DNA of 64,000 nucleotides from Paramecium pentaurelia (lineage: Eukaryota; Ciliophora; Oligohymenophorea; Peniculida; Parameciidae). Position numbers and translations under genes: made by a program. Below are positions 15,392 to 27,222 of this stretch, piece by piece (positions within the stretch are counted from its first letter, which is position 1; every line of letters starts with the position of its first letter). The notes below the pieces were generated by a model. It searched no databases. It was not told the origin of the DNA and saw only the letters and a list, made by a program, of their open reading frames with translations. Location of the stretch: contig CAJJDO010000039.1 of NCBI GenBank assembly GCA_905183005.1, forward strand, positions 191,187-255,186, read 5' to 3'.

Positions 15392-16403
15392 ATGAATGCA
15401 GACGAGATCACATTCGTAAAACTATATTCTTTACAAATTTTAGGCTAATAATTATTCTGAAACAATATTTTAAGATCGATAATTACGATTTGCTTATCAT
15501 TCACCATTAAGATCTTAATCTCAATTTTGTGTTTAAAAGAGTAAATCTCAATATATACCAAATGTATCGAATGTAGCAAGAGTAAGAATTATGAGCAAAC
15601 TTGAAATGCTAGATTCCTTAAATAAGGTGCAAACAGCAAAATTATGTAAGTGAGATTTCGTTAAATTTGAGCTCAAAAATGATCCTCCTATGAATTCATA
15701 AAAATCTAACAAAACAGATATACTTTCTAAAGTTGCTTAATTAGTCAAGAAATTATAACATAGAGAATTACCACATAAAATGATAGAAGCAACTGTTTTA
15801 TCTCGTAAAACATCAATTCCAAAAAATACAAAATTGCTTCTTTAATAGGAACATATTGTGAAATAAATTACTATTACTCAAAGAACCAAAGGAAAATAAT
15901 AGAACTAAAGTTAGTGTTAATAACATCATGAATCATATAATGTAGAACTATTAAGAAGAAGCCCTGAATAAAAAGATAAAAAAACAGAAGATAATATTGA
16001 ATACAAAATTGTATAATAAAAGCTTCCTTAAATTAAATCTTAAAAAGGGTTCTCAAGAAGCATTAAAAATATTGCACCTATCTAAAAAAATGTGATTATT
16101 AGCTATTAAACAGCAACTAATAATAGCATCAATTAAATTAGTAATATAAATAATTCATCAAATTAATAATAAGATACTAAACCTATTATAAAAGTCAATA
16201 ACTTTAATAATGTGTCAAATTTACTATAAACTAGTACTTTAATAAGTAAATAACCAAATTCATCTGAAACTGAAAAAAAAACAGCAGGAATCATCTCATA
16301 ATTATAAACAATGTAATAAAAACATACAGAAAAAAGATTGCCAATACCTGATTCGAGTAATTTATCTCTAAGTGGATGGACAGACCGATCCCCAATAAAT
16401 TGA
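15392..16403 (+). CDS. unknown Ser/Asn/Gln-rich basic protein
   Basis: Not recognised. With three introns (15416-15443, 28 bp; 15582-15612, 31 bp; 15646-15671, 26 bp ending GAG) the coding length is 309 codons to the TGA at 16401. If only the first intron is removed the frame stays open except for one TGA near 15651; the two extra introns resolve this, though the 31-bp length and the GAG end are atypical, so the middle of the model is uncertain. The protein begins MNADEITF, is basic, low in hydrophobic residues and probably disordered, with no membrane segment. The first half is repeated from 14240-14863. Confidence 0.55.
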
Positions 16404-16877
16404 TATCAATTTTTGAAAGTTTACAAAAGTTATATATTTTGCTTTATAAATAAGACATCTATAAAATTATTAGATCCTATATTATTTTTATAAAACACTT
16501 TAAGTAAATATTATAGTGTTTCCAATAAAAATAGAATATTAAATTTTCTATTCTAAAATAAGTTTATAAATTATTTTATCTATTAAATCAATTAAGAAGA
16601 ATATAATATAATCATTATTTAATTTGATGAAAAAGGCAACATGATGGATGAATGAAGATGTAAAAATAAAATTAAATATAAAGGTTTGATAAACAAAAGA
16701 TTAATTATTAATAATAAAGTTTGGATTCAAGTGAAGATCAATTTAGTGACATTGAAGATCAAGAAGATAATTATTTAATTTAACAAAAGAAATCTTATCA
16801 AGCGAGCATGTTGTTTAATTCATAAAAGGAAATTATCATTTTGAATGCATTGTCAAATAAATATAAATAATTATATA
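16404..16877. other. unassigned interval
   Basis: About 470 bp. From roughly 16695 to 16870 there is a TGA-free frame with acidic composition that could be an upstream exon of the next gene, but no splice arrangement joining it in frame was found. Confidence 0.3.
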
Positions 16878-17570
16878 ATGTAATCAAAGAAAAAGAGTTC
16901 ATTTTTAGATTCTATCAAATAATTTTTTAATGATGCTCCAATTGATGATATTATCTATAATGAAGCTAATTCCACAATACCAATAGAAACTAAACAAACA
17001 AAATAAAGTTCATAGTAAAGTACTAAAGAAAGATCTAGTGATCCTAATGTTTTTAAGATTGGTAACGAAGATGAAGCCAATTAAATTTACAATGATGAAG
17101 AAGAAGATTCTGAATAATAAACAATGAGTGAAATGCAAAAAGAATACAGAATATTAATCCTTTATAATTTTAAATAAATTGGTAAGCCATTAGATTCAGG
17201 GTATTAAAAAAAATAAATCATCAATTTTCCTCCTGGTAGTACATTTAGAGTTATAAAACCAATAAAAACTCATAAATCATTAATGGATTATTTAACATCT
17301 GAAACTGAAAGGTATTTAGCTTTGGATGGAGGATGGATTTACTTTTTTTAGTTAATTAGTAAAGATAAATTTAGTGTAAGCTCAGCAAATTCTTTAAATA
17401 ATTTATTTTAAATATTAATTAAGAAAAATGAAGATAAACCTACATTTCGATTCATTTTTACTACAAAATAAATAAAAAGGTTTTATTTAGCTAACATTGA
17501 ATAATAAGATTTATTATTTCTAAAACTAAAAACTGAATGTTAGAAACATGGAAAATCATTTAATTATTGA
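16878..17570 (+). CDS. unknown acidic protein
   Basis: 230 residues, single exon from ATG at 16878 (MQSKKKSSFLDSIKQFF) to TGA at 17568. The first ~95 residues are charged and disordered with an acidic run (NDEEEDSEQQ). The second half looks folded, with mixed hydrophobic and aromatic residues (ALDGGWIYFFQLISKDKF) and Cys at CQKHGKS near the end. No membrane segment, no family recognised. Frame length and end before the next promoter support a gene; an earlier start is possible. Confidence 0.6.
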
Positions 17571-17927
17571 ATAAATTAAATATAATGAATTTTAGATATT
17601 AAATTATTGACTTAAGATACATATAAAATAAAGCAAATATGAAATTACTTTGATTTTAGCAATAATATTTATGCAAAAAGTCAAGCATTTTCATGAAATA
17701 ATAAATTGTTTTGATTTAACATACTTTCTTTTGTATTATGTATAACATTTCGATTAAATTTTTATATTTTTTATTGTATATATAAATATATCATTATTTT
17801 ATTATGTAAATATTACAAATAATGGAGGAAATCTTAGAAATTTATTATATTTTCTTATGATATAATATATTTTAATGAATTAATTATAAAAAAATGAAAA
17901 AATTAATAATAAATTTTTTGTTTGTTA

Positions 17928-19235
17928 ATGAATAATTTAGATTAATCGATTTAATCGGAATTCAATGAATTCACAGCCCAATTTTAATAATAAGAGAAAG
18001 AAATTAATAATCCAGAATCATTATCCTTTTAAAATAAATCTTAGTAACTTTAGCCTAATTCATCAATATAATTTTAATCAGCTGAATAATTACAATCATA
18101 TTAATAAAGCATTATTCATTTTTAAGAATAGCCTTAAGGTGAAATACTTGATACATCATAAAATGAGACAGAACAATACTTAAATATTAGTTTTTAGGAT
18201 ATCATTCAACTTATTTTTAATAATTAATGTCCTTAGCTGAACAATGTACTAAAAACAGTAATTTTAAGAAGTTGTATAATAATAAATATATTTACTATTC
18301 TCAACTTAATTTTCATAATTAATGAAGTTGTAGCTTTGTATTTTTCATTAATTACAAAAGATGAAATAAAAGAGTTATTTAGTGTTTATTTTGGATTCAA
18401 TTTAATATCTGATTGTTTGATGATATACATTAATTGCTAATTAAGATATATTATAAATGAAGCTGAACAAATAAATCATGGAGATATTACTCATCCAATT
18501 ATTGAATACTTAAAATATACAATAAAATTAAACAGTCCATTTGAAGACATAATTGAAGATGAAGAATAGAATTCATAAGCATAATAAGTGGCCATTAGTA
18601 TATCTTAGAAAATTACAACAACAAAATGGATTTCTTATTTGCTTGAAAGTTAAAATTCCTAAATGTTTGCACTGAATAGGGTATTTATATTGGTGAAGAT
18701 AATATTGTTTGCTTGGGGAAATATAACTATATTGTAATGGGAATTTCTAAATTGGAATGATAGGATAAATAGCACTGACTATTTATAATCTATATTAATA
18801 GTAATGACCTTATTTTCAATGCTCATAGGTTATATGATAATAGCTATGATAATCTGTATATTATTAATAATATGTGCTATAATTCCTATAATAATAGGAG
18901 TAGCTATATGGTAATCATGCAGTTTGTGTACTGATCTTTATGATGAGTATAAATAACATAGAATTGAATAATAAAGACAAGGATTTTTATCAAATTTAAA
19001 TTCACAAAAATTCTAAGATTTAAAGAATTAGGATATAAATATACATGAAGAGTGTTCAATATGTTTATAGACTTATCAAATTGATGATGATTGTATTAAA
19101 TTACCTTGTAATGTTGATGGTGGTAATAAGAAAATAAATCACATTTTTCATGATGAATGTATAAGAATTTGGATATAAGATCAGGGTTCTTGTCCAATAT
19201 GTAGAACTATATTTATTGAAAGACTTGAAAATTGA
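17928..19235 (+). CDS. multi-spanning membrane RING-finger protein
   Basis: 435 residues, no intron. About 100 N-terminal Gln/Ser-rich residues are followed by roughly six strongly hydrophobic segments (for example VILRSCIIINIFTILNLIF and MIICILLIICAIIPIII). At the C-terminus is a RING-type finger: ECSICLQTYQIDDD, LPC, HIFHDEC, CPIC, i.e. a CxxC ... C ... HxxHxxC ... CxxC ligand set with an 8-9 residue insertion before the histidines. This is the layout of membrane E3 ubiquitin ligases acting in ER/endosome quality control; the substrate is unknown. The conserved WIxDxxSCPICR ending supports E2 binding. Confidence 0.85.
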
Positions 19236-19311
19236 TAAATTTTTCTTTTATTATTATTGGTTTATTCTTACTTTAATTAATAATTTTAGTTTTATAGCAG
19301 TTAAACCATTA

Positions 19312-20053
19312 ATGTCTCTAAATACAACTATGCCATATTATCGTAATACATCAAGAGAGATCAAAACTGTTAGAGAAATAATACAAGCTGAAGCAATTAA
19401 AAGTGCTAGAATATTGAGTAAAGATAAAGTCAAAGTAAAACAGAATACATCAATTGGAGATTGTAAGATTATATGCTTTATCATAAGTAAATCGTAGTAA
19501 AAGAAAAACAAATAATTCATTTTATGATAATCGAAATATATCTTAGAATGAAAATACAAATATACTATAAAGTTATTTAGCAAATGCATTCTAAGAGAAA
19601 AAAGAAAATTTATAAAGAATATAGATGCAAGAAATTAATAATAAAAATAAATTAGAAGAGAATAAATAGAGGGAGATTAAATATTTAATGAGAATTGCAG
19701 CATTAGAAAAAGAATCATCAAAATTAACTGAAATGGTATCAAAATTAAAGAAAGAAAATACATAAATAAAATAATCAAGTAATAGAGAATCTATAGTATT
19801 GTAATTATAAGAAGCTTTAAATTAATAAAGAATTGAAAATTAATTACTTAAAAAATAAATAACTCATCTATAAAATACAAATAATAATTTTAATAATAGT
19901 ATATAAAAAAGAATAGATGTTTAAAAGAGTATTACATTGAATACAACAAATACAATTAATACAGCAAACACAACAACTAATACTTTTAATGATATTTTAA
20001 AATCTAAAGAGTATATACCCAGTTATTTACTTGCTTTAAGTTTAGCTGAATGA
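19312..20053 (+). CDS. coiled-coil protein, Gln/Asn/Thr-rich
   Basis: Not recognised. One 25-bp intron (19463-19487, ending AAG) gives 238 residues. The central part (about residues 95-180) has strong heptad character (LEEN, EIKYLMRIAALEKESSKL, VSKLKKEN), predicting a long coiled coil. The C-terminal part is Thr/Asn-rich (NTTNTINTANTTTNT) and ends in a short hydrophobic tail. No membrane segment. It lies 76 bp after the RING gene on the same strand. Confidence 0.65.
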
Positions 20054-20324
20054 ATTAATATTGATAGTATTTTATATTCTTATTTCAAACATCTCTCATT
20101 TTATAATTATTAATCAAAATTATATTTACAAATGTAATATTTCTCATTTATTTATATTTAATTATAGAGATTATTTGAATTTTAATATACAATATGAATT
20201 ATTTATATACATTAATAATGTTGTTAGATATTTTTATAATTATTACGCATTTTATAATTCGATTATATTTTTAAGCATATGTTTATTTGATTATTTATTC
20301 TTATTATTGTTAATTTAAAAAGTC

Positions 20325-21389
20325 ATGAATATGTTCCAACTATTATTCACAAAATTTGCTGATATTTTATTATCATCCAGAACCTTTCCGTTCTTGTAAT
20401 GTCAACCATCCATCTAAAATTAGACAAAAGAAATGGGTGTAATTTGGACTAAAGAAATGAATCTAAATGTTAGACAGTTACTCTAAAACAATTGGAGAAC
20501 ATCTTAATCAAATGAAATGATTGTGTAATTTTTTATTGAAAATGATGGAAACTCTTTTTTAGTTGAAGAATGGTGTCTAATTTAATAACAAAGTACTATT
20601 CCTAATCAGTTAACCAGTAATAAAAAGAATAATACCTTACTAAAACAATTAACAATTTGGTTAAGATCTGCAATTGCTATGATGACTATGACAACTATAT
20701 TTAAAGAAGAATTCATAACGAAATAATATAAAGTTTCACATAGTTTATTATTTTATAATAAGAATACTAAAAAAAGAAGTGATTGGATAGATGACTCAAA
20801 ATTATAAGTTAAAAAGATTACAACAAAATTTCTTAACTAATAAAATCTATAATTGACAATAGCTTAATAAGGATCATTAGATTAAGTATTATTAAAGAGA
20901 ATGAATAGAACAGAATCACCATTATATAAAAGATGTCGTTATTTGAGTGAATAAATTTGTGATAAAGATTCATAAGCATATTAAAGGAAAATGACTATGG
21001 ATTCTGAATAGTGGGATTAATAAAAATCTCATATCATAGAAAACACTTCACCATCTTCTACAAACAATCTAAATAGATCATTCATTTCAGTATATTCTAG
21101 GAAAGAAGAAGTAGAATTACTATTTACATAAGAAGAAGCTGCTTTAAAATTATAAGATAAAAATTTTCTAGATGAGAATTATGAAATAAATATGATGACA
21201 AATGATCATGTATAAAAAGAAATCTTTATTTCTTAAATTATGATTACTAATAAACTTTCAATATAAGAAAAAAATAATCAATAGTAAATTTTAAACACTT
21301 TAAAGAATATTCATAATAAATCAAAAAATAGAAGAATTAGATCTCTTTAAATTACTAAATTATTGAATTTCTACAGATAATTTTCATGA
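20325..21389 (+). CDS. Atg13-like protein (HORMA region)
   Basis: 354 residues, no intron. The N-terminal ~150 residues resemble the HORMA domain of Atg13, the regulatory subunit of the Atg1/ULK autophagy-initiation kinase: LLFTKFADILLSSRTF, then a short linker, NEMIVQFFIEND, FLVEEWCLIQQQ and a helical LLKQLTIWLRSAIAMMT. The order helix - strand - (L)E(x)WC - LL(x)S matches the family. The rest is charged, Gln-rich and probably disordered, as in Atg13. Assignment rests on pattern recognition and should be tested by profile search. The start at 20325 is the first ATG of the frame. Confidence 0.55.
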
Positions 21390-21457
21390 TTTATATATGA
21401 TTACTATTTATTATAAATATATATAAGTTCTGTAGATTAAATAAATATTTTAGCAAA

Positions 21458-22075
21458 TCAATCTGGTAAAGCAGGATTGTTAAAGTCATCTCTCATAAAA
21501 TAATCGTCATTTTCATCATAAAAATAGTATTCTGAACAATATTTTTAATCTTCTTCTAATTACAAATATTTAATATAATCATCTTCATTTTCATAGTACT
21601 ATTACTATTGGAGAATTTATTAAAGTTCAGGTTCATCATCTATTTCCCTTTGAACTGCTAATTAGTCATCTGCTTCTATTATCATATTATCCCAAGAATT
21701 CTATTCTTATTCTTCTTCTTTTTCTTTTACTTAAGTTATGGCAGATTCATTTTTCAATTCTTTTATGAACTAATTCAGATTACCCATCTTTTTATCGAGA
21801 AACCTCATTATATCGATGGATTATGGAATTTTCCTAGATTCAAAATGAAAGTATTACCTAAATACACTATAATATTATTCTAGTGATCTTTTAGGAAGTC
21901 CTACAAGATCAGCTGCTTCTTTCAAAGTTGGCTTCAAGTAATTACCAACCTCATCATAATAGCCATTTTCAAACAAGTCCCTCCATTTTTAGACTGCATT
22001 CAAAGCTTCCCCAACATATCTCTCTCTCTTTGATCTTCTTTAGTCCTACTTTTCAGATTGAGTTTCTGTATTCAT
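21458..22075 (-). CDS. acidic protein with possible helix-turn-helix N-terminus
   Basis: 197 residues with one putative 24-bp intron (21834-21857; it lacks an in-frame TGA, so retention would add eight residues). Residues ~20-70 read RYVGEALNAVQKWRDLFENG and TLKEAADLVGLPKRSLEQYY, the latter resembling a helix-turn-helix. The second half is extremely acidic and Gln/Tyr-rich (YYENEDDYIKYLQLEEDQ). No known family. Could be a DNA-binding or chromatin-associated protein, but this is inference from one short motif. Confidence 0.6.
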
Positions 22076-22674
22076 TCTATTATAATTAGAAATAATATGA
22101 CAATTAATTACATTATTTAGGCTTAAAACAAAAATAGGTTTTACATTTATAGAATTATACAAATTAAAAATGAATCTGTTTATAAAAAATTATAAAACCA
22201 TATTCAAAAAATTAAAAATCACTTACAGTAATAACAGCTATTACTCTATGCATACATTTTAAAACTATTTAAGAATATCAAAATTATAAAGAATTTAATA
22301 AATTAATAAAAATATCATATAATAACAATATTTATTATTCTGAAAATGATGTATCCTCATCAAAAAAATATGGAATTATGAAAAAGAACGAAGGAGCTAT
22401 TTAAGTACTTGATAATAAAAGGAATAAACTAACAAAAACCCATACTTTGAAATATTGAACCTTAATTCATTAAAAGATAGATGTGGAAAATTTATAATAT
22501 GTCCTTATATTATGTAAAATTTAGGTATTAAATTAGATAACCAAAAGAAACCAAACTATCCGATAATTTATATCATAAATAATTATAATCTTTTACTGTA
22601 TGAGTGAAAATTCATTGTAAATTAAAAAAAATGAATAGCTAATTTAATGGATAGAAGATTTTTTTAATATTTGA
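22076..22674. other. gene-poor AT-rich stretch
   Basis: No frame with coding character. Lies on the 5' side of the acidic-protein gene and extends towards the breakpoint at 23572. Confidence 0.4.
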
Positions 22675-23157
22675 AATGATAAAAGTTTAATTTATTAATT
22701 TAAATTACGTAAAAAATATAAATCAAATAAAAAGTAAACTTATCTAATCAAATTTTATAAACCTTATTCACCATAATTAAAATTAAGATAAAAGTCTAAT
22801 ACTATAAGAACTGAATAAAGATAAAACATAAGTAATATAGTTATTTATGCAAAATTTGATTGGTTATTTATTATTGCAAAAATTAATTAAAAAATATTAT
22901 ATGAATACCAGCTCAATTTATTCTTATTAATATATTATTATTTTGTGTAGAATGATAAATAATTAGAATAATATATTGAAGATTTGAGATATAAAGAAGA
23001 ATTATAACCTAAAATTTTTTATAATTTCTATTTTACATTAAGAATGATTAATAAACAAAGTTTTTAAAGTTAAAAAATTTCTATAATTGAACTTGATGAA
23101 TTCTAACTCATATCTATTGGAATATCTCATTAATAATTAAAAATAAAAAGAATTTGA
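22675..23157 (+). CDS. possible unknown ORF, no start found
   Basis: 161 codons without TGA, bounded by TGA at 22672-22674 and 23155-23157. Composition is protein-like in places (KFYKPYSPQLKLRQ, EQYIEDLRYKEELQPK, IELDEFQLISIG), but there is no ATG near the 5' end and no splice partner was found. May be one exon of a gene, a decaying gene, or chance. Confidence 0.25.
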
Positions 23158-23571
23158 ATAAAAATATTGTGGTTTCAGAGATTATTTGATAAAATATTAG
23201 GTAAACACAGTAATTAATCAAAATATATAATCAAAAATTTAAAACAGACAATATTAAAAATTAATATTTAGATATTTTTAGTTATTAAAGTCATTTTTAA
23301 TGATACTTAGCAAAATATAATGACAACAGGAGTATATTCATTAGATTTTTTGATTAACAACTAAAAAGAGGATTACCAAGTTTTTTTTAACAAATAAATA
23401 TTTTTTAATTTACAAGATTAAAAAAACAAAAATTAGTTTATAATAAGCAAATTAGAAATGTTAAAAGTGGTTATTAAATTGCATTTTCTAAATGAGCTAT
23501 TTTTAATTTAATGCTCGCTAAATGAATATAATTAAGAATTAAATTCATAAATTAGTAGGTATTTGATGATC

Positions 23572-23761
23572 ATCAAGACTTGAATAATTAGTTGAAGAAA
23601 GAATAAAATGGATTGAATGTAATGTAAATGTAGATATATAAGAATATATATATAAATAAAAAGAGATTGAATAAATAATGGATGAAATGATGTAAAGAAT
23701 ATATTAAGATGGTTATGTTAGATAAGATAGATATGGAGTTTTAATTAATAAAATAATTTGA
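23572..23761 (+). pseudogene. Hsp70 3' fragment (C-terminal ~62 codons)
   Basis: Inverted copy of the last part of the Hsp70 gene at 10080-11972, beginning abruptly at the equivalent of ...[12 protein letters not shown] and ending at the same TGA. One base differs from the two other versions (gtagata instead of gttgata). To the left of 23572 the sequence is unrelated to Hsp70, so the gene is broken here without any N. Confidence 0.8.
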
Positions 23762-23885
23762 TATATATATACATATATAATTATATTTATGTATTATATA
23801 TAAACAACATAGAATATATAGAATTGTATTGATAAATAGTTTATTTATTTCAAATAATTAATATATTAAATAAACAATACGGAAA

Positions 23886-24101
23886 ATGGATAAAGAAAAT
23901 GCAAAAGCACCTTAAGACTTTTCAACTTAAAATGTACCATTATTATAAGCTTAATAATAACCAATTAATTAATATTATGTACCTTATGCTCCTTAAATTT
24001 AATAACCATAATAATAATAATAATTATAATTATAATAACCATATTTATAAAATCCTTATTAAGTATTGAATCTATAAACAGACTAATAATAATATTCAAA
24101 C

Positions 24102-24162
<61 letters not shown>
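23886..24162 (+). CDS. LITAF-like protein E, 5' fragment
   Basis: First ~92 codons of the polyglutamine LITAF-like gene, from MDKENAKAPQ into the TAA repeat (20 units reached) where the sequence stops at the single n (24163). Follows the Hsp70 fragment exactly as in the locus at 9-12 kb, but inverted. Confidence 0.75.
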
Positions 24163-24163
24163 N

Positions 24164-24843
24164 AAACTGCTGGTGGTATCATGAATGTTTTTATTGGGAG
24201 AAATACATCTATTCCATATAAAAAGTCACAAATATTTACTACCTATACAGATAATTAAACAAATGTCACAATTGAAATTTATGAAGGAGAAAGAAAAATG
24301 ACAAAAGATTGCAAAAAAATTGGACAATTTAATTTAGATGGTATTGCTCCAGCTCCTAGAGGAGTTCCAAAAATTGAAGTATCATTTGAGATTGATATAA
24401 ATGGTACAATTTACTTTAGTGCTGAGGATTAGGCTACAAAAAATTCATAAAAGATTACTATTATGCCTTAAAAAAGTAGATTATCAAAAGATGAAATTGA
24501 ATTATTAGCTTAGGAAGCTGAAAAATTTAGAGCTGAAGATGATATAATTAAATCAAAGATTGAAGCCAAGAACAACATTGAATTAACTGAATATTAAATT
24601 AAAAACACTATCAAAGATGAATAAATTAAATGCAAATTCACAGCTGAAGAAATATCAAGACTTGAATAATTAGTTGAAGAAAGAATAAAATGGATTGAAT
24701 GTAATGTAAATGTTGATATATAAGAATATATATATAAATAAAAAGAGATTGAATAAATAATGGATGAAATGATGTAAAGAATATATTAAGATGGTTATGT
24801 TAGATAAGATAGATATGGAGTTTTAATTAATAAAATAATTTGA
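24164..24843 (+). CDS. Hsp70 C-terminal fragment
   Basis: Begins directly after the n at 24163 inside the substrate-binding domain ([12 protein letters not shown]) and runs to the TGA at 24841. It matches the sequence of 10080-10760 in reverse orientation. Truncated at 5' by the contig edge. Confidence 0.75.
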
Positions 24844-24967
24844 TATATATATACATATATAATTATATTTATGTATTATATATAAACAACATAGAATATA
24901 TAGAATTGTATTGATAAATAGTTTATTTATTTCAAATAATTAATATATTAAATAAACAATACGGAAA

Positions 24968-25183
24968 ATGGATAAAGAAAATGCAAAAGCACCTTAAGAC
25001 TTTTCAACTTAAAATGTACCATTATTATAAGCTTAATAATAACCAATTAATTAATATTATGTACCTTATGCTCCTTAAATTTAATAACCATAATAATAAT
25101 AATAATTATAATTATAATAACCATATTTATAAAATCCTTATTAAGTATTGAATCTATAAACAGACTAATAATAATATTCAAAC

Positions 25184-25244
<61 letters not shown>

Positions 25245-25588
25245 TAATATAACCTTATTAATAATAGATAACTGGTATTGTATTACAAAATCCTTATATT
25301 CCTTATGTATATTTATAATTTATATTTTAGACTCCATAAGTAGTATAAAATGCTTCTGGATTTAGAACTCCAGCATTAGTTTAATGTCCTTTTTGTAATT
25401 AACATTCAGTTACAACTATTACTTATAAACCAGGTAATGATACATATTGGATTGCTGTATTATTATGTATTTTCTTTGGTTGTTTATGTTTAATACCTTT
25501 ATTATCTGGTGATTGTAAAGATGTTTATCATCAATGTAGTTATTGTGGAAAAGTTGTTGGACATACACCTTATAAAGCATGTTCATGA
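24968..25588 (+). CDS. LITAF-like protein E, complete copy with short polyQ
   Basis: Same protein as at 9023-9955 in reverse orientation, from MDKENAKAPQ to GHTPYKACS and TGA. The TAA tract is 20 codons (25184-25243) instead of 124, so the protein is about 206 residues. Both flanks of the repeat are present in this copy, so its length is read straight through. Zinc-ribbon and membrane patch are intact. It may be another allele or a collapsed/short-read version of the same gene. Confidence 0.8.
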
Positions 25589-25632
25589 TTTTATATTATC
25601 TATATACATTTCATTTTCATAATAAATCATAA

Positions 25633-26372
25633 NNNNNNNNNNNNNNNNNNNNNNNNNNNNNNNNNNNNNNNNNNNNNNNNNNNNNNNNNNNNNNNNNNNN
25701 NNNNNNNNNNNNNNNNNNNNNNNNNNNNNNNNNNNNNNNNNNNNNNNNNNNNNNNNNNNNNNNNNNNNNNNNNNNNNNNNNNNNNNNNNNNNNNNNNNNN
25801 NNNNNNNNNNNNNNNNNNNNNNNNNNNNNNNNNNNNNNNNNNNNNNNNNNNNNNNNNNNNNNNNNNNNNNNNNNNNNNNNNNNNNNNNNNNNNNNNNNNN
25901 NNNNNNNNNNNNNNNNNNNNNNNNNNNNNNNNNNNNNNNNNNNNNNNNNNNNNNNNNNNNNNNNNNNNNNNNNNNNNNNNNNNNNNNNNNNNNNNNNNNN
26001 NNNNNNNNNNNNNNNNNNNNNNNNNNNNNNNNNNNNNNNNNNNNNNNNNNNNNNNNNNNNNNNNNNNNNNNNNNNNNNNNNNNNNNNNNNNNNNNNNNNN
26101 NNNNNNNNNNNNNNNNNNNNNNNNNNNNNNNNNNNNNNNNNNNNNNNNNNNNNNNNNNNNNNNNNNNNNNNNNNNNNNNNNNNNNNNNNNNNNNNNNNNN
26201 NNNNNNNNNNNNNNNNNNNNNNNNNNNNNNNNNNNNNNNNNNNNNNNNNNNNNNNNNNNNNNNNNNNNNNNNNNNNNNNNNNNNNNNNNNNNNNNNNNNN
26301 NNNNNNNNNNNNNNNNNNNNNNNNNNNNNNNNNNNNNNNNNNNNNNNNNNNNNNNNNNNNNNNNNNNNNNNN
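25633..26372. other. assembly gap (740 N)
   Basis: N run separating a complete copy of LITAF-like gene E from a second copy of its 3' part; the right side begins inside the TAA repeat. Confidence 0.95.
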
Positions 26373-26435
<63 letters not shown>

Positions 26436-26779
26436 TAATATAACCTTATTAATAATAGATAACTGGTATTGTATTACAAAATCCTTATATTCCTTATGTA
26501 TATTTATAATTTATATTTTAGACTCCATAAGTAGTATAAAATGCTTCTGGATTTAGAACTCCAGCATTAGTTTAATGTCCTTTTTGTAATTAACATTCAG
26601 TTACAACTATTACTTATAAACCAGGTAATGATACATATTGGATTGCTGTATTATTATGTATTTTCTTTGGTTGTTTATGTTTAATACCTTTATTATCTGG
26701 TGATTGTAAAGATGTTTATCATCAATGTAGTTATTGTGGAAAAGTTGTTGGACATACACCTTATAAAGCATGTTCATGA
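26373..26779 (+). CDS. LITAF-like protein E, 3' fragment
   Basis: Starts within the TAA repeat directly after the N run, then continues through CPFCNQHSV and CSYCGKVVG to the same TGA (26777-26779). Just downstream, after 26823, the sequence departs from the 9-kb locus. Confidence 0.75.
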
Positions 26780-26823
26780 TTTTATATTATCTATATACAT
26801 TTCATTTTCATAATAAATCATAA

Positions 26824-27222
26824 TTATTTTTTTACAACTCATACTGCTATATATCACTTAGTTGAAATTTAAGAGAAATTATAAAAATCTGTAAGTACTA
26901 TTAGAAATCCATCAGAGTTTTTGAATCAACACAAAAATCTATAGTAGGAGTTCAATTTTATCAATTTAATAATTTAATATTCATCAAATAATTAAAAAAT
27001 CCTTCATTTTATAACTAAATTTTATAGGTATAAAAATAATTTAGTTACATTAATTATTGTGTATTTTTCAATTTTAGATTTCTTCATGATCCAAGTTTAT
27101 TATCCTAAAAATTGAAATTAAATTATAGATTTTTCATCTTTTGTCTAATACTATATAATTTTATACTCTGAAATTTCATATTATTTATTTTAAATTAAAC
27201 CCAAATAGATTTTACTTAGAAA
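26824..27222. other. AT-rich intergenic stretch right of the breakpoint
   Basis: About 400 bp without coding character between the LITAF fragment and the MORN gene. Its left edge is where similarity to the 9-kb locus stops. Confidence 0.4.

Noticed and set aside
15646..15671. In-frame TGA in the unknown basic protein, possibly recoded as Trp or selenocysteine
   Set aside because: Two short introns (31 and 26 bp) remove the TGA and restore the same frame. All recognisable genes in the window end at TGA, so recoding is not needed.
13713..16015. Recent tandem gene duplication of the J-domain gene and its neighbour
   Set aside because: The copies appear identical even in spacers and both are cut exactly at one n, which fits unmerged contig overlap better.
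19216..19311. Earlier start for the coiled-coil protein
   Set aside because: The in-frame extension to 19216 overlaps the end of the RING gene and would add a hydrophobic stretch without ATG; the ATG at 19312 is preferred.
20061..20318. 85-codon hydrophobic frame on the + strand
   Set aside because: Lies between two well-supported genes and overlaps the upstream region of the Atg13-like gene. Composition is that of AT-rich spacer (Ile, Tyr, Phe, Asn).
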